A stretch of 64,000 nucleotides of DNA, from the NCBI GenBank assembly GCA_963751955.1, contig CAVVWM010000002.1:1-64000 (forward strand), in the 5' to 3' direction. Positions 19,075 through 27,788 of the stretch are shown piece after piece. Position 1 is the first letter of the stretch. Each line of letters starts with the position of its first letter. Both the position numbers and the translations under genes were made by a program. The notes below the pieces were generated by a model, which was given only the letters and a program-made list of their open reading frames with translations, was not told the DNA's origin and did no database searches. Source of the stretch: JABDIY01 sp963751955 (GTDB taxonomy: Bacteria; Actinomycetota; Acidimicrobiia; Acidimicrobiales; SZUA-35).

Positions 19075-19905
19075 CGTCGACGCCATGGCCAGTCGGAGCG
19101 ACCACGCCGGCCCGGTCGATCTCCGAGCGACCCATCGATCGGTCAGGCCCTTCGGATCAGGATCGGTGCCCTCGGCGAGGCGACTTGCGGCCGCAACGCT
19201 CTCCCAGTCATCGATTCGATCGTGCTCGGCAACGAGCACGTCGCTGACGGCGGCGACGTAGCGATCATGAAGGGTATGCAACTGTCCGTGTTCGGCGTCC
19301 CGAAGGTGGTGAAGTGCGCCGGCGCCGGCCGGACGGAGCAACAGCGCGGTCCTCACGATGTCGGTGATCGGATGCCCGATCGAGGCATCGAACCAGTCGA
19401 TCACGACTGGTCCGTCGGCCGACATCAGCACGTTGCCGGGGTGCAGGTCACCGTGCAACAGCGCGGCGCCCGAGGGCAACGCCAACACCATGTCGCACGC
19501 TTCGGTGCGGTCAGCCGTCGACAGACTCTCGACGCGACAGATCTTGTCGCGCATACGACTGGACGACGATGGCAACCCTGCGGGCACCCCCGCACGATGA
19601 ATGGCGCGCTGCAACTGCACGAACTCGTTGACCAACTCGTCGAGACGAGAGGGAGACGCCAACATCTGCTCCCACATCGATGGACCGCTGATCCGTTCGA
19701 GCACGATGGCGGTTCGCCCGTCGATGGTGGTGACGTCGTGAACTTCTGGAACGCGTACACCGAGGAATCGGATAGCGCTGGTGAACGCCGCCTCGGCCTC
19801 GGCCCAGTGCGAAGCCACATCTGCATTCAGGACTTTGGCGGCGCGTTTCGACCCGACTGCGTAGACCTTCGAGGTTCTCCCGACGGCGATCAGCTCACCC
19901 AACAT
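19066..19905 (-). CDS. Aminoglycoside phosphotransferase (APH)-family kinase
   Basis: This 279-residue protein has the kinase-like fold: the N-lobe begins LIAVGRTSKVYAVGSKRAAKVL (ATP-binding Lys), the Brenner motif is LLHGDLHPGNVLM (catalytic Asp, Asn) and the metal-binding motif is VVIDWFDASIGHPITD. APH-fold enzymes phosphorylate small molecules such as antibiotics, homoserine, choline or sugars. No resistance role can be assigned. It is a lone gene, tail-to-tail with the inositol phosphatase gene. Confidence 0.85.
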   Translation of the reverse strand: MLGELIAVGRTSKVYAVGSKRAAKVLNADVASHWAEAEAAFTSAIRFLGVRVPEVHDVTTIDGRTAIVLERISGPSMWEQMLASPSRLDELVNEFVQLQRAIHRAGVPAGLPSSSSRMRDKICRVESLSTADRTEACDMVLALPSGAALLHGDLHPGNVLMSADGPVVIDWFDASIGHPITDIVRTALLLRPAGAGALHHLRDAEHGQLHTLHDRYVAAVSDVLVAEHDRIDDWESVAAASRLAEGTDPDPKGLTDRWVARRSTGPAWSLRLAMASTSG

Positions 19906-20276
19906 GCACAGGCGACCTTAGCGCTTGGCCGCCTCGTCCGACGTAGCCATCCCGGGGCTGAGGCCTTCCGCCGCCACTCGGCGTGGTCAACCGCCATTCG
20001 GCTCCCGGAGACAGAAGGGTGAGATGTAGTCACCCGTCCAACGCCCCAGAATTCTTCGCGGCATCTAATGCCCTGGAGCGGTAAACCCGCCGACGACGCA
20101 AACATGGATAGTGATACCCGATTAATCAGGCCCACACACGCTTGCAGCTGCTGCACGTACCGCCGCGCCGCTGCCACGCGTTGTTCCTCGATGTCCGGGC
20201 CTTGTCCGTCCTCGCTTGCCGGAGAAGCCGTTGCTGCTGATGAAAAGGGTGTCGAAACAGGACCGACCAATTCGGC
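19906..20276. other. Intergenic region
   Basis: Between the start of the APH gene and the end of the sorbitol-type dehydrogenase. Short ORFs on both strands show no family motifs and no ribosome sites. I see no gene here. The APH promoter should lie at its left end. Confidence 0.4.
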
Positions 20277-21047
20277 TCAGCTCATCCAGTTGCCGCCATC
20301 CACGTTGAGGGTCTGCGCTGTGATATATCGGGCATCGTCTGAGGCAAGGAACACGCACGGATCGGCCACATCTTCCGGATCGCCCATCCGCCCCAAAGGC
20401 ACCGCCTCGCCAACCTCACGCTTTTTCCGGCCCAGCTGCTTGTTCTCATATTCGGCGAACTGAGCGTCCACCAGGTCCCACATCGGTGTGTCGATCACAC
20501 CGGGCGCAATGGCATTTACCCGGATATTGTCCTTTGCCAGTTCCAGCGCCAGCGACTGGGTAATGGAAATGACGGCCGCCTTGGTCGAGCAATACACGAG
20601 TACGTTCGCTTCGCCCCGGCGTCCGGCTTGAGAAGAGAGGTTGATGATAGCGCCGCCGCCACGTTGCTTCATCAGCGGCACCACAGCCTGACTTGCGAAG
20701 ATCGTACCGCCGACATTCACATCATACTGGCGACGATAATCCTCATAGGTGACCCGGTCGATGGAGGCCATGTTGAAAACACCGGCGTTGTTCACGAGGA
20801 CATCAAGACCACCCCAGCGGGCCTCTACCGACGCCACACCGGCGCGGATCGACTCCGGATCGGTGACATCCATCGAAACGGCCAGAGCATTCGGACCGAG
20901 ACCTCGGGCGGTCTCCGCCGCATCTTCTTCTCGCAGATCGGCCACTGCGACCTTTGCGCCCTCCCGTGCATAGGCCTCGCAGATCGCCCGGCCGATTCCG
21001 CGCCCACCGCCGGTCACAAGAGCAATCCGTCCCTCCAGGCGAGTCAT
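20277..21047 (-). CDS. Sorbitol/L-iditol dehydrogenase-type SDR (SmoS-like)
   Basis: Start ATG 21047 (MTRLEGRIALVTGG) is chosen because a GGAGG site lies 7 nt upstream; the longer form from 21077 would include that site. The 256-residue SDR has TGGGRGIG, an Asp after beta-2 (VAVADLR, NAD preference), NNAG, the catalytic Ser (INLSSQAG), Y-x-x-x-K (VYCSTKAA) and ends LNVDGGNWMS, an ending I associate with Rhodobacter sorbitol dehydrogenase SmoS. It would oxidise sorbitol to fructose or galactitol to tagatose, feeding the kinase and aldolases encoded at 7.9-11.2 kb. Confidence 0.88.
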   Translation of the reverse strand: MTRLEGRIALVTGGGRGIGRAICEAYAREGAKVAVADLREEDAAETARGLGPNALAVSMDVTDPESIRAGVASVEARWGGLDVLVNNAGVFNMASIDRVTYEDYRRQYDVNVGGTIFASQAVVPLMKQRGGGAIINLSSQAGRRGEANVLVYCSTKAAVISITQSLALELAKDNIRVNAIAPGVIDTPMWDLVDAQFAEYENKQLGRKKREVGEAVPLGRMGDPEDVADPCVFLASDDARYITAQTLNVDGGNWMS

Positions 21048-21210
21048 TCTTTCCTCCGTTTTTCCTTTTCGCGGCAAGATCCCCTAGCAGAAGAGCACAC
21101 ATTGCCGACATTATGAAACTGACTGAACAGCAACGCTGTGAGGTCCCATCCACGACGACATGGGTCCGAAGTGTTGGAGAGCAACACTTCCGACACACCT
21201 CGAAGACTAC

Positions 21211-21241
21211 AAAGGCCCGTAACCACTGGGTCACGGGCCTT
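21211..21241 (-). terminator. Rho-independent-type terminator after tRNA-fMet
   Basis: Read on the minus strand, AAGGCCCGT and ACGGGCCTTT pair as a 9-bp stem around a 12-nt loop, ending in a short T run, 8 nt beyond the tRNA 3' end. Position and polarity fit termination of the tRNA transcript. Confidence 0.75.
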
Positions 21242-21248
21242 CGGGATT

Positions 21249-21325
<77 letters not shown>

Positions 21326-21422
21326 TCGAGTGGACCGATAACCATAACTCCCCAGAGCGCTTCCACCAACCCGTGTGACGTTGGCCATGGTTCATGTTGT
21401 TAGGTACGAAGAACAGGACTTC

Positions 21423-22178
21423 TCAGTTCGTCCTGCCTGGCGACAGACCGTGGCCTTCGAGTATCTGTTGTTCGAGGGACAGAAGGTCGTCGCTTGCTTG
21501 CACACCCACCTCGGCCAGCACGTTGCGGAGCCGGCGACACGCCCGCAAAGCTTCGACCCGTCGGCCGCTCCCGGCGAGGGCGTCGATCAGCAGATACCAG
21601 AGATGCTCGCGGTAGGGGTGTTCCTCGATCGATAGCTCCAGTTCGCCCACCACCAGTTCATGGTTCCCGAGGGCGAGATCGGCCTCGATACTCAGCTCCA
21701 TCGTGGCCAGGCGCAGCTGGTCGAGTCGGTACGCCTCCAGCCGGAACGGTTCGTCGTCAGCCAGATCGCCGAAAGGACGGCCTCGCCAGAGCTGTAGTGC
21801 CTCTTTGCAGATACGCAAGCACTCGTTCGGGTCGTCCTTGGCGACGATCGCCCGGGCGAGGAGTGTCTCGAAGCGCACCGCGTCGATGTTCTGCGCTCCG
21901 ATGTTCAGCTGATAGGCATGGTCGATCCGTAGGACCGCGTCGGCGCCCAGTATGTGACGAAGATCCGAGATGTAGGACTGCAACGTGTTGTCCGCTGAGT
22001 CGGGGGGATGGTCACCCCACAGGGCCTGGTGGAGATGGTCGACCGCCACCGCATGGCCGGCTCCGATGGTGAGGGCGCCGAGTACCGCCCGGGCCTGTGG
22101 GCCACCCACCGAAACTGCCCCGTTGGGTGTCATCACGTCGACCGGTCCAAGGACTCGAATCGTCCATTCTTTCGCCAT
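21423..22178 (-). CDS. SARP/AfsR-type regulator with BTAD domain
   Basis: Start ATG 22178 (MAKEWTIRVLGPVDVM) has an AAAGGAA site; the longer frame to 22295 lacks support. Residues ~5-95 are an OmpR-like winged helix (DHLHQALWGDHPPDSADNTLQSYISDLRHILG). Residues ~100-250 are a bacterial transcriptional activator domain (BTAD) built of TPR-like helices (FETLLARAI, ALQLWRGRPFGDLADDEPF, EHPYREHLWYLLIDALAGSGRRVEALRACRRL). At 251 residues it is a small SARP without ATPase domain. It is divergent from the YGTDNPVF repeat protein, its most likely target. SARPs usually activate specialised metabolism clusters; none is recognisable here. Confidence 0.88.
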   Translation of the reverse strand: MAKEWTIRVLGPVDVMTPNGAVSVGGPQARAVLGALTIGAGHAVAVDHLHQALWGDHPPDSADNTLQSYISDLRHILGADAVLRIDHAYQLNIGAQNIDAVRFETLLARAIVAKDDPNECLRICKEALQLWRGRPFGDLADDEPFRLEAYRLDQLRLATMELSIEADLALGNHELVVGELELSIEEHPYREHLWYLLIDALAGSGRRVEALRACRRLRNVLAEVGVQASDDLLSLEQQILEGHGLSPGRTN

Positions 22179-22230
22179 GACAGCGTTCCTTTCTGCTTTC
22201 AGGGTCCTCCTTGGTCTTTTCCATGTACAG

Positions 22231-22258
22231 GTCCAGAAGTCACTATGTCGACGTCCAG
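22231..22258. promoter_or_regulatory. GTCCAG direct repeats, candidate SARP operator
   Basis: GTCCAG occurs at 22231 and 22253, a 22-bp offset (two helical turns), inside the 161-bp region between the SARP gene and the repeat-protein gene. SARPs bind in-phase direct heptamer repeats spaced by 11 or 22 bp upstream of a -10 box. The match is by spacing only, so treat it as a hypothesis. Confidence 0.3.
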
Positions 22259-22339
22259 CCGGGGTGCTACGGACACCAACCGCACGGGAGGACAATCTGA
22301 TCGAAAGAGAAGATTTGAAAACAACCGAAAGGAGTTGAA

Positions 22340-23068
22340 ATGAAGCTGTACGACCGTCCCAAGATTGACAAGAAACTCGATCGGCTTCCCGAGTTGCCAG
22401 AGGATGTAGTGGTTCCTGATGACATCAGCGGACTTCAGCCCCCGACGACGCTGAAACCGGTAGGAGGAGCGATTCGGTGGATGCGGTGGCTCGCCGTCAT
22501 CCTGGTGCTCGGTGCCGTAGGGGTACTGGCAGCAGTGCTCTTCAGCGGCAGCGACAACGCCATCGAAATCGCTGACGTCTATGGCTCCGACCGGCACCTA
22601 GCAGCACTGGAAGATCTGGGCGCTGACCGGATCGCCGTGAACTACATGGCGCTCTACGGGACCGACAACCCCGTCTTCGTCGGAGAAGTTGCGGTTGTGG
22701 AAAGCCCCCGGCTCATGGACCTGTTCGGGACCGACAACCCCGTCTTCGTCCATGAAGCAGTGGACACAGTCACCTTCATGGACCTGTACGGGACCGACAA
22801 CCCCGTCTTCGTCCCTGGAGTAGTGGACACCATCTCCCACATGGAGCTGTACGGGACCGACAACCCCGTCTTCGTAGCCGTCCGAGAAGCAACGATCGCA
22901 CCGAGCTTCGGCGTTGAATACACCGATGTGTACGGGACCGACAACCCCGCATTCGGCGCAGCCGGAATCGCACCGAGCTTCGGGAGCGAGTTCACCGATG
23001 TGTACGGGACCGACAACCTCGTCTTCGTCCAGGAAGCTGAACATCCCTATGCCGACTTCTTCGGCTGA
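22340..23068 (+). CDS. Membrane protein with YGTDNPVF tandem motifs, unknown function
   Basis: ATG 22340 follows a strong GAAAGGAG site. The 242-residue protein has a charged, Pro-rich cytoplasmic N-terminus, one membrane helix at ~49-68 (LAVILVLGAVGVLAAVLF) and an outer region with six copies of (Y/F)GTDNPVF at residues ~106, 129, 150, 171, 198 and 222 (variants NPAF, NLVF), plus a degenerate YGSDRHLA near 80. Spacers are 21-27 residues and contain a repeated APSFG...(Y/F)TDVYGTDN block at the end. The motif codons are nearly identical DNA (TACGGGACCGACAACCCCG). No known family is recognised. It is divergent from the SARP regulator and ends at a strong hairpin. Confidence 0.8.
   Translation: MKLYDRPKIDKKLDRLPELPEDVVVPDDISGLQPPTTLKPVGGAIRWMRWLAVILVLGAVGVLAAVLFSGSDNAIEIADVYGSDRHLAALEDLGADRIAVNYMALYGTDNPVFVGEVAVVESPRLMDLFGTDNPVFVHEAVDTVTFMDLYGTDNPVFVPGVVDTISHMELYGTDNPVFVAVREATIAPSFGVEYTDVYGTDNPAFGAAGIAPSFGSEFTDVYGTDNLVFVQEAEHPYADFFG
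22655..23026 (+). repeat. Six imperfect repeats coding YGTDNPVF
   Basis: Copies begin at 22655, 22724, 22787, 22850, 22931 and 23003, with spacings of 69, 63, 63, 81 and 72 bp, all multiples of three. The core GGGACCGACAACC is conserved in every copy while spacers diverge, indicating duplication followed by selection or homogenisation of the motif. Confidence 0.9.
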
Positions 23069-23121
23069 CCAGGGGATACCCACCAAACCGGAGGTGATGA
23101 CTCATCCTTGAGCAAATACCA

Positions 23122-23157
23122 GTGCGGCGCTCCGAGCCCAAGCTCGAGGCGCCGCAC
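23122..23157 (+). terminator. Strong GC hairpin after the YGTDNPVF gene
   Basis: GTGCGGCGC...GCGCCGCAC with further pairing (CCGAG/CTCGA) forms a 15-bp imperfect stem about 54 nt after the stop codon. There is no clear U run, as is common for actinobacterial terminators. It separates this gene from the GlpA-like operon. Confidence 0.65.
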
Positions 23158-23283
23158 CTTCGCGTCTAGCGCCGCCGGCGGCAGCCGATGCGGGACTTCG
23201 GTCCCTTACGACTCCGCCCTTTGGGAGCGATCATGGAGTGACCGTCCCCCGTGGACAGTGGAACAGGAGCCCGCTGCCTCATC

Positions 23284-24774
23284 ATGTCCAACTCACTGCA
23301 GGACGTCGTGGTGGTGGGGGCGGGCATCGTCGGTGCCGCTATCGCCCACGAGCTGAGCCGCTTCGAGCTGTCGGTGACACTGCTCGACAGAGAGGCCGAA
23401 GCCGGGTTCGGGACGAGCAAGGCCAACAGCGGCATCATCCACGGCGGTCACCACACCGACACCGAGACCCTCAAAGGCCGTCTCGAGTGGTGGGGCAACC
23501 AGTTGTGGGACCCGCTGTGTGAAGAACTCGGTTTCGGCTTCGCCCGCATCGGCGAACTCACCGTCGCCCTCACCGAACCCGACCTCGCAGCGCTCGATCA
23601 TCTGGTCGAAAACGCTGAGGAGAAAGACATCAGCGGCGTTCAAACGTGGTCTCGGGAACAGATCTGCGCCGCTGAACCACAGATCACCAGAGGCGTCATC
23701 GCCGGCGTGTTCTCACCACACACAGCGGTCGTCAACCCTTACGAGGCAGTGTTCGGGCTGGTCGAAGCGGCCGTGGCCAACGGAGTCAAGTTCCACACCA
23801 ACAGCCCCGTCACCGATCTCACCCACGACGGCAACACATGGACAATCACCACCCCAACCAGCACAATTGGCTGCCGGTTCGTCATCAACGCCGCCGGCCT
23901 AGGAGCCGCTGCGATCGCTCACATGGCCGGGGTCGACGGTTTCGAGATCCGTGGCCGCAAGGGCGAGGAGTACCTGCTCGACAAGCGCCTCCGCCACCTC
24001 GTCCGCCATGTCATCTACCCGTGCCCCACCCCGGTGAGCAAGGGCACCCTTGTCATCCCCACCTACGACGGCACGATCATGCTGGGCCCCACCGCCGAAC
24101 AGGTCGACGATCTCGAAAACACCAAGACCACCAGCTCCGGCGAGTCCAAGGTATTCACTGAAGCTCGGCGGCTCGTGCCTTCCCTCAGCGAGCGAGACAT
24201 CATCGCCCAGTTCGCCGGAACCAGAGCCACGATCGAAGGCGACGACTTCCTCATCGGCCCCACCCAGGCGCCCGGTTTCATCAACGTTGCCGGTATCCAG
24301 TCGCCCGGCCTCACCGCCGCCCCCGCCATCGCCCACTACGTCGCCGACCTTCTCTTCCACGCCGGTCTGGAGATGAATGCGAGATCCCAGCTCAACCGAA
24401 TCGAACGTCCGGTCCATTTCGCCTCCCTCAGCAACGACGCCCAACGGGCTCTTTGCGACATCGACCAGCGCTACCGGCGGATAGTGTGCCGCTGCGAGTT
24501 CGTGACCGAAGGCGAGGTATGCGACGCAATCGAACGGGGCGCCACCACCGTCGATGGACTGAAGTTCCGAACCAGGGCCGGGATGGGCCGGTGCCAGGGC
24601 GGGTTCTGCGCCACGAACTGCCTGGAACTCCTGTCGAGCCAACTCCGGATCAAGATGTCCGAGGTCACCAAGCGGGGTCCCGGATCATGGCTGGTCCTCG
24701 ACCGACCCGACGGCACCACCGTTGACGGCACCGCTGTTGATGCCGGTGCGACACAGGCCAAGGGCGCATCATGA
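23284..24774 (+). CDS. GlpA-like FAD-dependent dehydrogenase with BFD-type [2Fe-2S] domain
   Basis: The 496-residue protein from ATG 23284 begins with the dinucleotide-binding motif VVVVGAGIVGAAIAHELS. A DAO-type FAD domain follows to ~360 (NSGIIHGGHH, VINAAGLGAAAIA, NVAGIQSPGLTAAPAI). The C-terminal ~100 residues carry a BFD-like cluster domain with C-x-C (IVCRCEF) and C-x4-C (GRCQGGFC). This architecture is that of anaerobic glycerol-3-phosphate dehydrogenase subunit A and related 2-hydroxyacid oxidoreductases. It overlaps the next gene by ATGA and heads a three-gene operon. Confidence 0.85.
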   Translation: MSNSLQDVVVVGAGIVGAAIAHELSRFELSVTLLDREAEAGFGTSKANSGIIHGGHHTDTETLKGRLEWWGNQLWDPLCEELGFGFARIGELTVALTEPDLAALDHLVENAEEKDISGVQTWSREQICAAEPQITRGVIAGVFSPHTAVVNPYEAVFGLVEAAVANGVKFHTNSPVTDLTHDGNTWTITTPTSTIGCRFVINAAGLGAAAIAHMAGVDGFEIRGRKGEEYLLDKRLRHLVRHVIYPCPTPVSKGTLVIPTYDGTIMLGPTAEQVDDLENTKTTSSGESKVFTEARRLVPSLSERDIIAQFAGTRATIEGDDFLIGPTQAPGFINVAGIQSPGLTAAPAIAHYVADLLFHAGLEMNARSQLNRIERPVHFASLSNDAQRALCDIDQRYRRIVCRCEFVTEGEVCDAIERGATTVDGLKFRTRAGMGRCQGGFCATNCLELLSSQLRIKMSEVTKRGPGSWLVLDRPDGTTVDGTAVDAGATQAKGAS

Positions 24775-26048
24775 TCGACGACCGGCCCCATGTTCTGCAC
24801 CCGAAGTACGACGTGGTCGTCGCCGGCGGCGGTCCCGCCGGCCTGGGCGCCGCCATGGCTGCCCGCAAGGCCGGAGCCGAACGGGTTCTCGTCGTCGACC
24901 GCGAAGCCGAAGCCGGCGGGATCCTGCTGCAATGCATCCACTCCGGGTTCGGCCTCCACCATTTGGGCGAAGAACTGACCGGCCCCGAATACGCCCATCG
25001 CATCCTCGAAAGCGCCCTCGACGACGGCGTCGACGTGCTCACCGACGCCTACCTGCTCGACATGGACAACGACCAGAACCTCAAACTGCTTTCAGTCGAT
25101 CACGGGGTCTCCATTCTCGACACCCGAGCCACCGTGCTGGCAATGGGCGCCCGGGAACGAACCCGGGCCGCCATCCGTATCCCCGGTGGACGCCCCGCTG
25201 GCATCTTCACTGCCGGAGCGGCCCAACGGTTGGTCAACCTCAACGGTGTCCTGCCCGGCCGGCGGGTTGTCATTCTCGGATCAGGGGACATCGGGCTGAT
25301 CATGGCCCGCCGACTTACGCTGGAAGGGGTCGAGGTGGCCGGTGTGTTCGAGCTGATGCCTCATGCCAACGGCCTGAGCCGAAACATCGTGCAATGCCTC
25401 CACGACTTCGACATCCCCCTTCACCTGTCCACCACGGTCGTGGAGATCCATGGTCGGGACCGGATCGACAAGGTGACCGTCGCCCCTGTCGACGACCACC
25501 TCAAGCCGGTTCTGTCCAAAGCCTGGGATGTTCGGTGCGACACGCTCCTGGTGTCGGTGGGACTCATCCCCGAAAACGAATTGTCCCGCGAACTGCGGTT
25601 GCGGCTCGACCCCACTACGTCGGGCCCGATCGTGTCGAGCACGATGGAAACCTCCCGGGACGGTGTGTTCGCTTGCGGCAACGTGGTTCACATCCACGAC
25701 CTGGTCGATTTTGTCAGCGCCGAAGCAGAACTTGCCGGGGGTCACGCCGGCCGATTCGCCTCGGGGATTCGCCCACCGCACGACAACGTGCGGCTCCAAC
25801 CGGGCGCCAACGTGGCCTACTGCGTGCCCCACACCGTCACCACCGATCAACCCCACACCGTCTACCTGCGGGTCCGCAAACCGTTGGAGAAGAGCATGCT
25901 CCGGCTCCGGGACACCGAAGGTGCTGTGGTCCACGAGCGCCGCCTCCGGTATGTGGTGCCGGCCGAAATGGTCACCTTGAAGCTCCGCCCCGGCGTGCTC
26001 GACGGCTTCCAGGGCGACTCCCTCCAGGTGGAGGTGGTCCCCCGATGA
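24771..26048 (+). CDS. GlpB-like FAD/NAD(P)-dependent oxidoreductase
   Basis: This 425-residue flavoprotein has an FAD motif (DVVVAGGGPAGLGAAMAA), a second nucleotide-binding motif near residue ~165 (RRVVILGSGDIGLIMARR) and a C-terminal FAD contact GVFACGNVVHIHDLVDF. It is of the class encoded between a GlpA-like subunit and a DUF1667 protein, where it is thought to pass electrons from the dehydrogenase to a carrier. It is translationally coupled on both sides by ATGA overlaps. Confidence 0.85.
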   Translation: MIDDRPHVLHPKYDVVVAGGGPAGLGAAMAARKAGAERVLVVDREAEAGGILLQCIHSGFGLHHLGEELTGPEYAHRILESALDDGVDVLTDAYLLDMDNDQNLKLLSVDHGVSILDTRATVLAMGARERTRAAIRIPGGRPAGIFTAGAAQRLVNLNGVLPGRRVVILGSGDIGLIMARRLTLEGVEVAGVFELMPHANGLSRNIVQCLHDFDIPLHLSTTVVEIHGRDRIDKVTVAPVDDHLKPVLSKAWDVRCDTLLVSVGLIPENELSRELRLRLDPTTSGPIVSSTMETSRDGVFACGNVVHIHDLVDFVSAEAELAGGHAGRFASGIRPPHDNVRLQPGANVAYCVPHTVTTDQPHTVYLRVRKPLEKSMLRLRDTEGAVVHERRLRYVVPAEMVTLKLRPGVLDGFQGDSLQVEVVPR

Positions 26049-26449
26049 CCACCGATGAAACTCCCACGCCCGACACAACCACCTATGCCTACCTGTGCAT
26101 CGGTTGCCCATTGGGCTGCCGGCTCGAAGTCGACGAAGATGACCATGGCGACATCATCGAGATCCGGGGATCGTCGTGCCGGAAAGGCGACCGGTACGCC
26201 GCCCAGGAACACACCGACCCCCGCCGCAACGTCACCACCACCGTGGCGATCACCGGAGGACTGTGGCCACGACTCCCGGTGAAGGCCAGCGGTGAGATCC
26301 CAAAGGATCAGGTACTAGCGGCGTGCGAAGCGCTGCGGCTGGTGCGGGTGCAGGCACCGGTGAAGCTGGGCGACGTGGTGCTGGACGATCTCCTCGGCAC
26401 CGGCTGTGCCGTAGTCGCAACTCGAGATATGAAGGCCGAGCTCAGTTGA
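26045..26449 (+). CDS. DUF1667 protein (third subunit of the GlpA/GlpB-like complex)
   Basis: ATG 26045 overlaps the preceding stop. The 134-residue protein carries the DUF1667 cysteines (YLCIGCPLGCRLEV and the Cys in GSSCRKGDRYA) and the conserved end LPVKASGEIPKDQV...ACEALRLVRVQAPVKLGDVVL. Such proteins probably bind an iron-sulfur cluster and accompany GlpA/GlpB-like flavoproteins in anaerobes and some actinobacteria. No glycerol kinase is encoded nearby, so glycerol 3-phosphate as substrate is not secured. Confidence 0.85.
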   Translation: MTTDETPTPDTTTYAYLCIGCPLGCRLEVDEDDHGDIIEIRGSSCRKGDRYAAQEHTDPRRNVTTTVAITGGLWPRLPVKASGEIPKDQVLAACEALRLVRVQAPVKLGDVVLDDLLGTGCAVVATRDMKAELS

Positions 26450-26512
26450 ACCAGAGATAAGCCCTGGGTGGCGCCTCGGAACTCTGTCACACCCCATAAT
26501 TAGGGTTGAGAC

Positions 26513-27788
26513 ATGCCTCCCCTCTCAGCTCCGGCAGTGCTCCGGGAACACGCTGACCAGCTTGATGCCACTGCCCTCGATTCACTCGACGAGTCGGGCG
26601 TCATTGAAATCGTCCGCTCCAACGAGCGGGCCATAAGAGTGCTCGAGGGCATCGGATCCACGGCGGCCACAAGGTTGACCCAGTTGGGTGGCCTCAGCGC
26701 CGAAGACGTCTTCTCTACCGCCGGGCGGCATTCCACCGCCCAAGCCCGGAGAATCTCGCGGCGAGGTTCGCTGGCTGAACCGATGCCACACGTCGCCGCA
26801 GCTTTCATGGGTGGCTCCATCGCTACCGCCAACATCGACGCCGTTGCATCGGCACGGCACCGACTGCGCCACCAACCGCAGTGGTTGTCCGCCTTCGATG
26901 ATCTTGAACGCTCGATCGCCCGCAAGGCAGCCCGAATGAGCCCGCAAGCCCTTCGGCACCTGGCTGCGAACGCTGACCGACCGCATCTCCGATGACGATG
27001 AAACCGAACAGCGGACCGAAGACCAGAAGAACTCGCTTCGCTCATGGACCGACGCAGAGGGCCGCTGGCAGGCTCGCCTCGATCTCGATGCGATCTCCGG
27101 GGAGAAGGTCCAGAACGCCATCGATACCGAGGCGCGATCAATCGCCAAGCGGCACTCCGATGCTGGCGAAACGGCACATCACGGCGAACACCTCGCTAGC
27201 TCGGCCCTCGTGTCGCTCATCGACTCCGGAAACGGCGCCAAGGGCCGCCCGTCGCTTCATGTCGTGGTCGATCGTGAAACTCTGAACAACGGCGTATGGG
27301 ACGGCACGGTCAAACACACCGGTGCCGGCACCAACCTGCCGCTGTCACAGGTCCGCCGAATGCTCTGCGATGCCTGGATCACCCACACTGTGCTCGGCCC
27401 TTCCGGCCGTGCGCTCGCCGTCGGTCGTTCCCATCGCACCGCCACCGACGCTCAACGCTCTGCCCTCCGGGTGATGTACCCCAGCTGCGCACTGTGCGAG
27501 GTCAGGTTCGATCACTGCGAGGTGCACCACATCATCGAATGGGACAACGGGGGCTCAACTGATCTCCAAAATCTCATCCCACTTTGCACGGTTCACCACG
27601 AACGAGTTCATCATGGCTGGCGAATCGAACTCCTCGAGAACCGAGCCCTCCGCATGTCCCGGCCAGATGGTCGGCTGTGGAAGACGATTCCACTCCCCTC
27701 TGCTGCCCCTGCGTGGGCTCGCTCTGCCCATCGCCACAGAAAGAAGCCACAGCACCGCCATGAACGAAGACTGTCCACAATCGAATAA
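26513..27788 (+). CDS. DUF222/HNH endonuclease domain protein (frameshifted near 26965)
   Basis: Residues 1 to ~150 form the helical DUF222 region (LDESGVIEIVRSNERAIRVLEGIGSTAATRL...ISRRGSLAEPMPHVAAAF). A single extra base near 26965 (HLAA instead of HLART) breaks the frame. The continuation LTDRISDDDETEQRTEDQ ends with an HNH motif: CALCEVRFDHCEVHHIIEWDNGG, NLIPLCTVHHERVHHG. These are the zinc cysteines and the catalytic HH...N...H set. DUF222/HNH genes are multicopy in Actinobacteria, and their biological role is uncertain. Corrected length ~424. Confidence 0.85.

Noticed and set aside
19066..19905. APH-family gene as an antibiotic resistance determinant
   Set aside because: Only the general kinase-like motifs are visible. 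The fold serves many small-molecule kinases and nothing in the context indicates resistance.
24722..26044. Long N-terminal extension of the DUF1667 ORF
   Set aside because: It is an Arg/Pro-rich shadow of the overlapping GlpB-like gene. The start at 26045 has an ATGA overlap and the family begins there.
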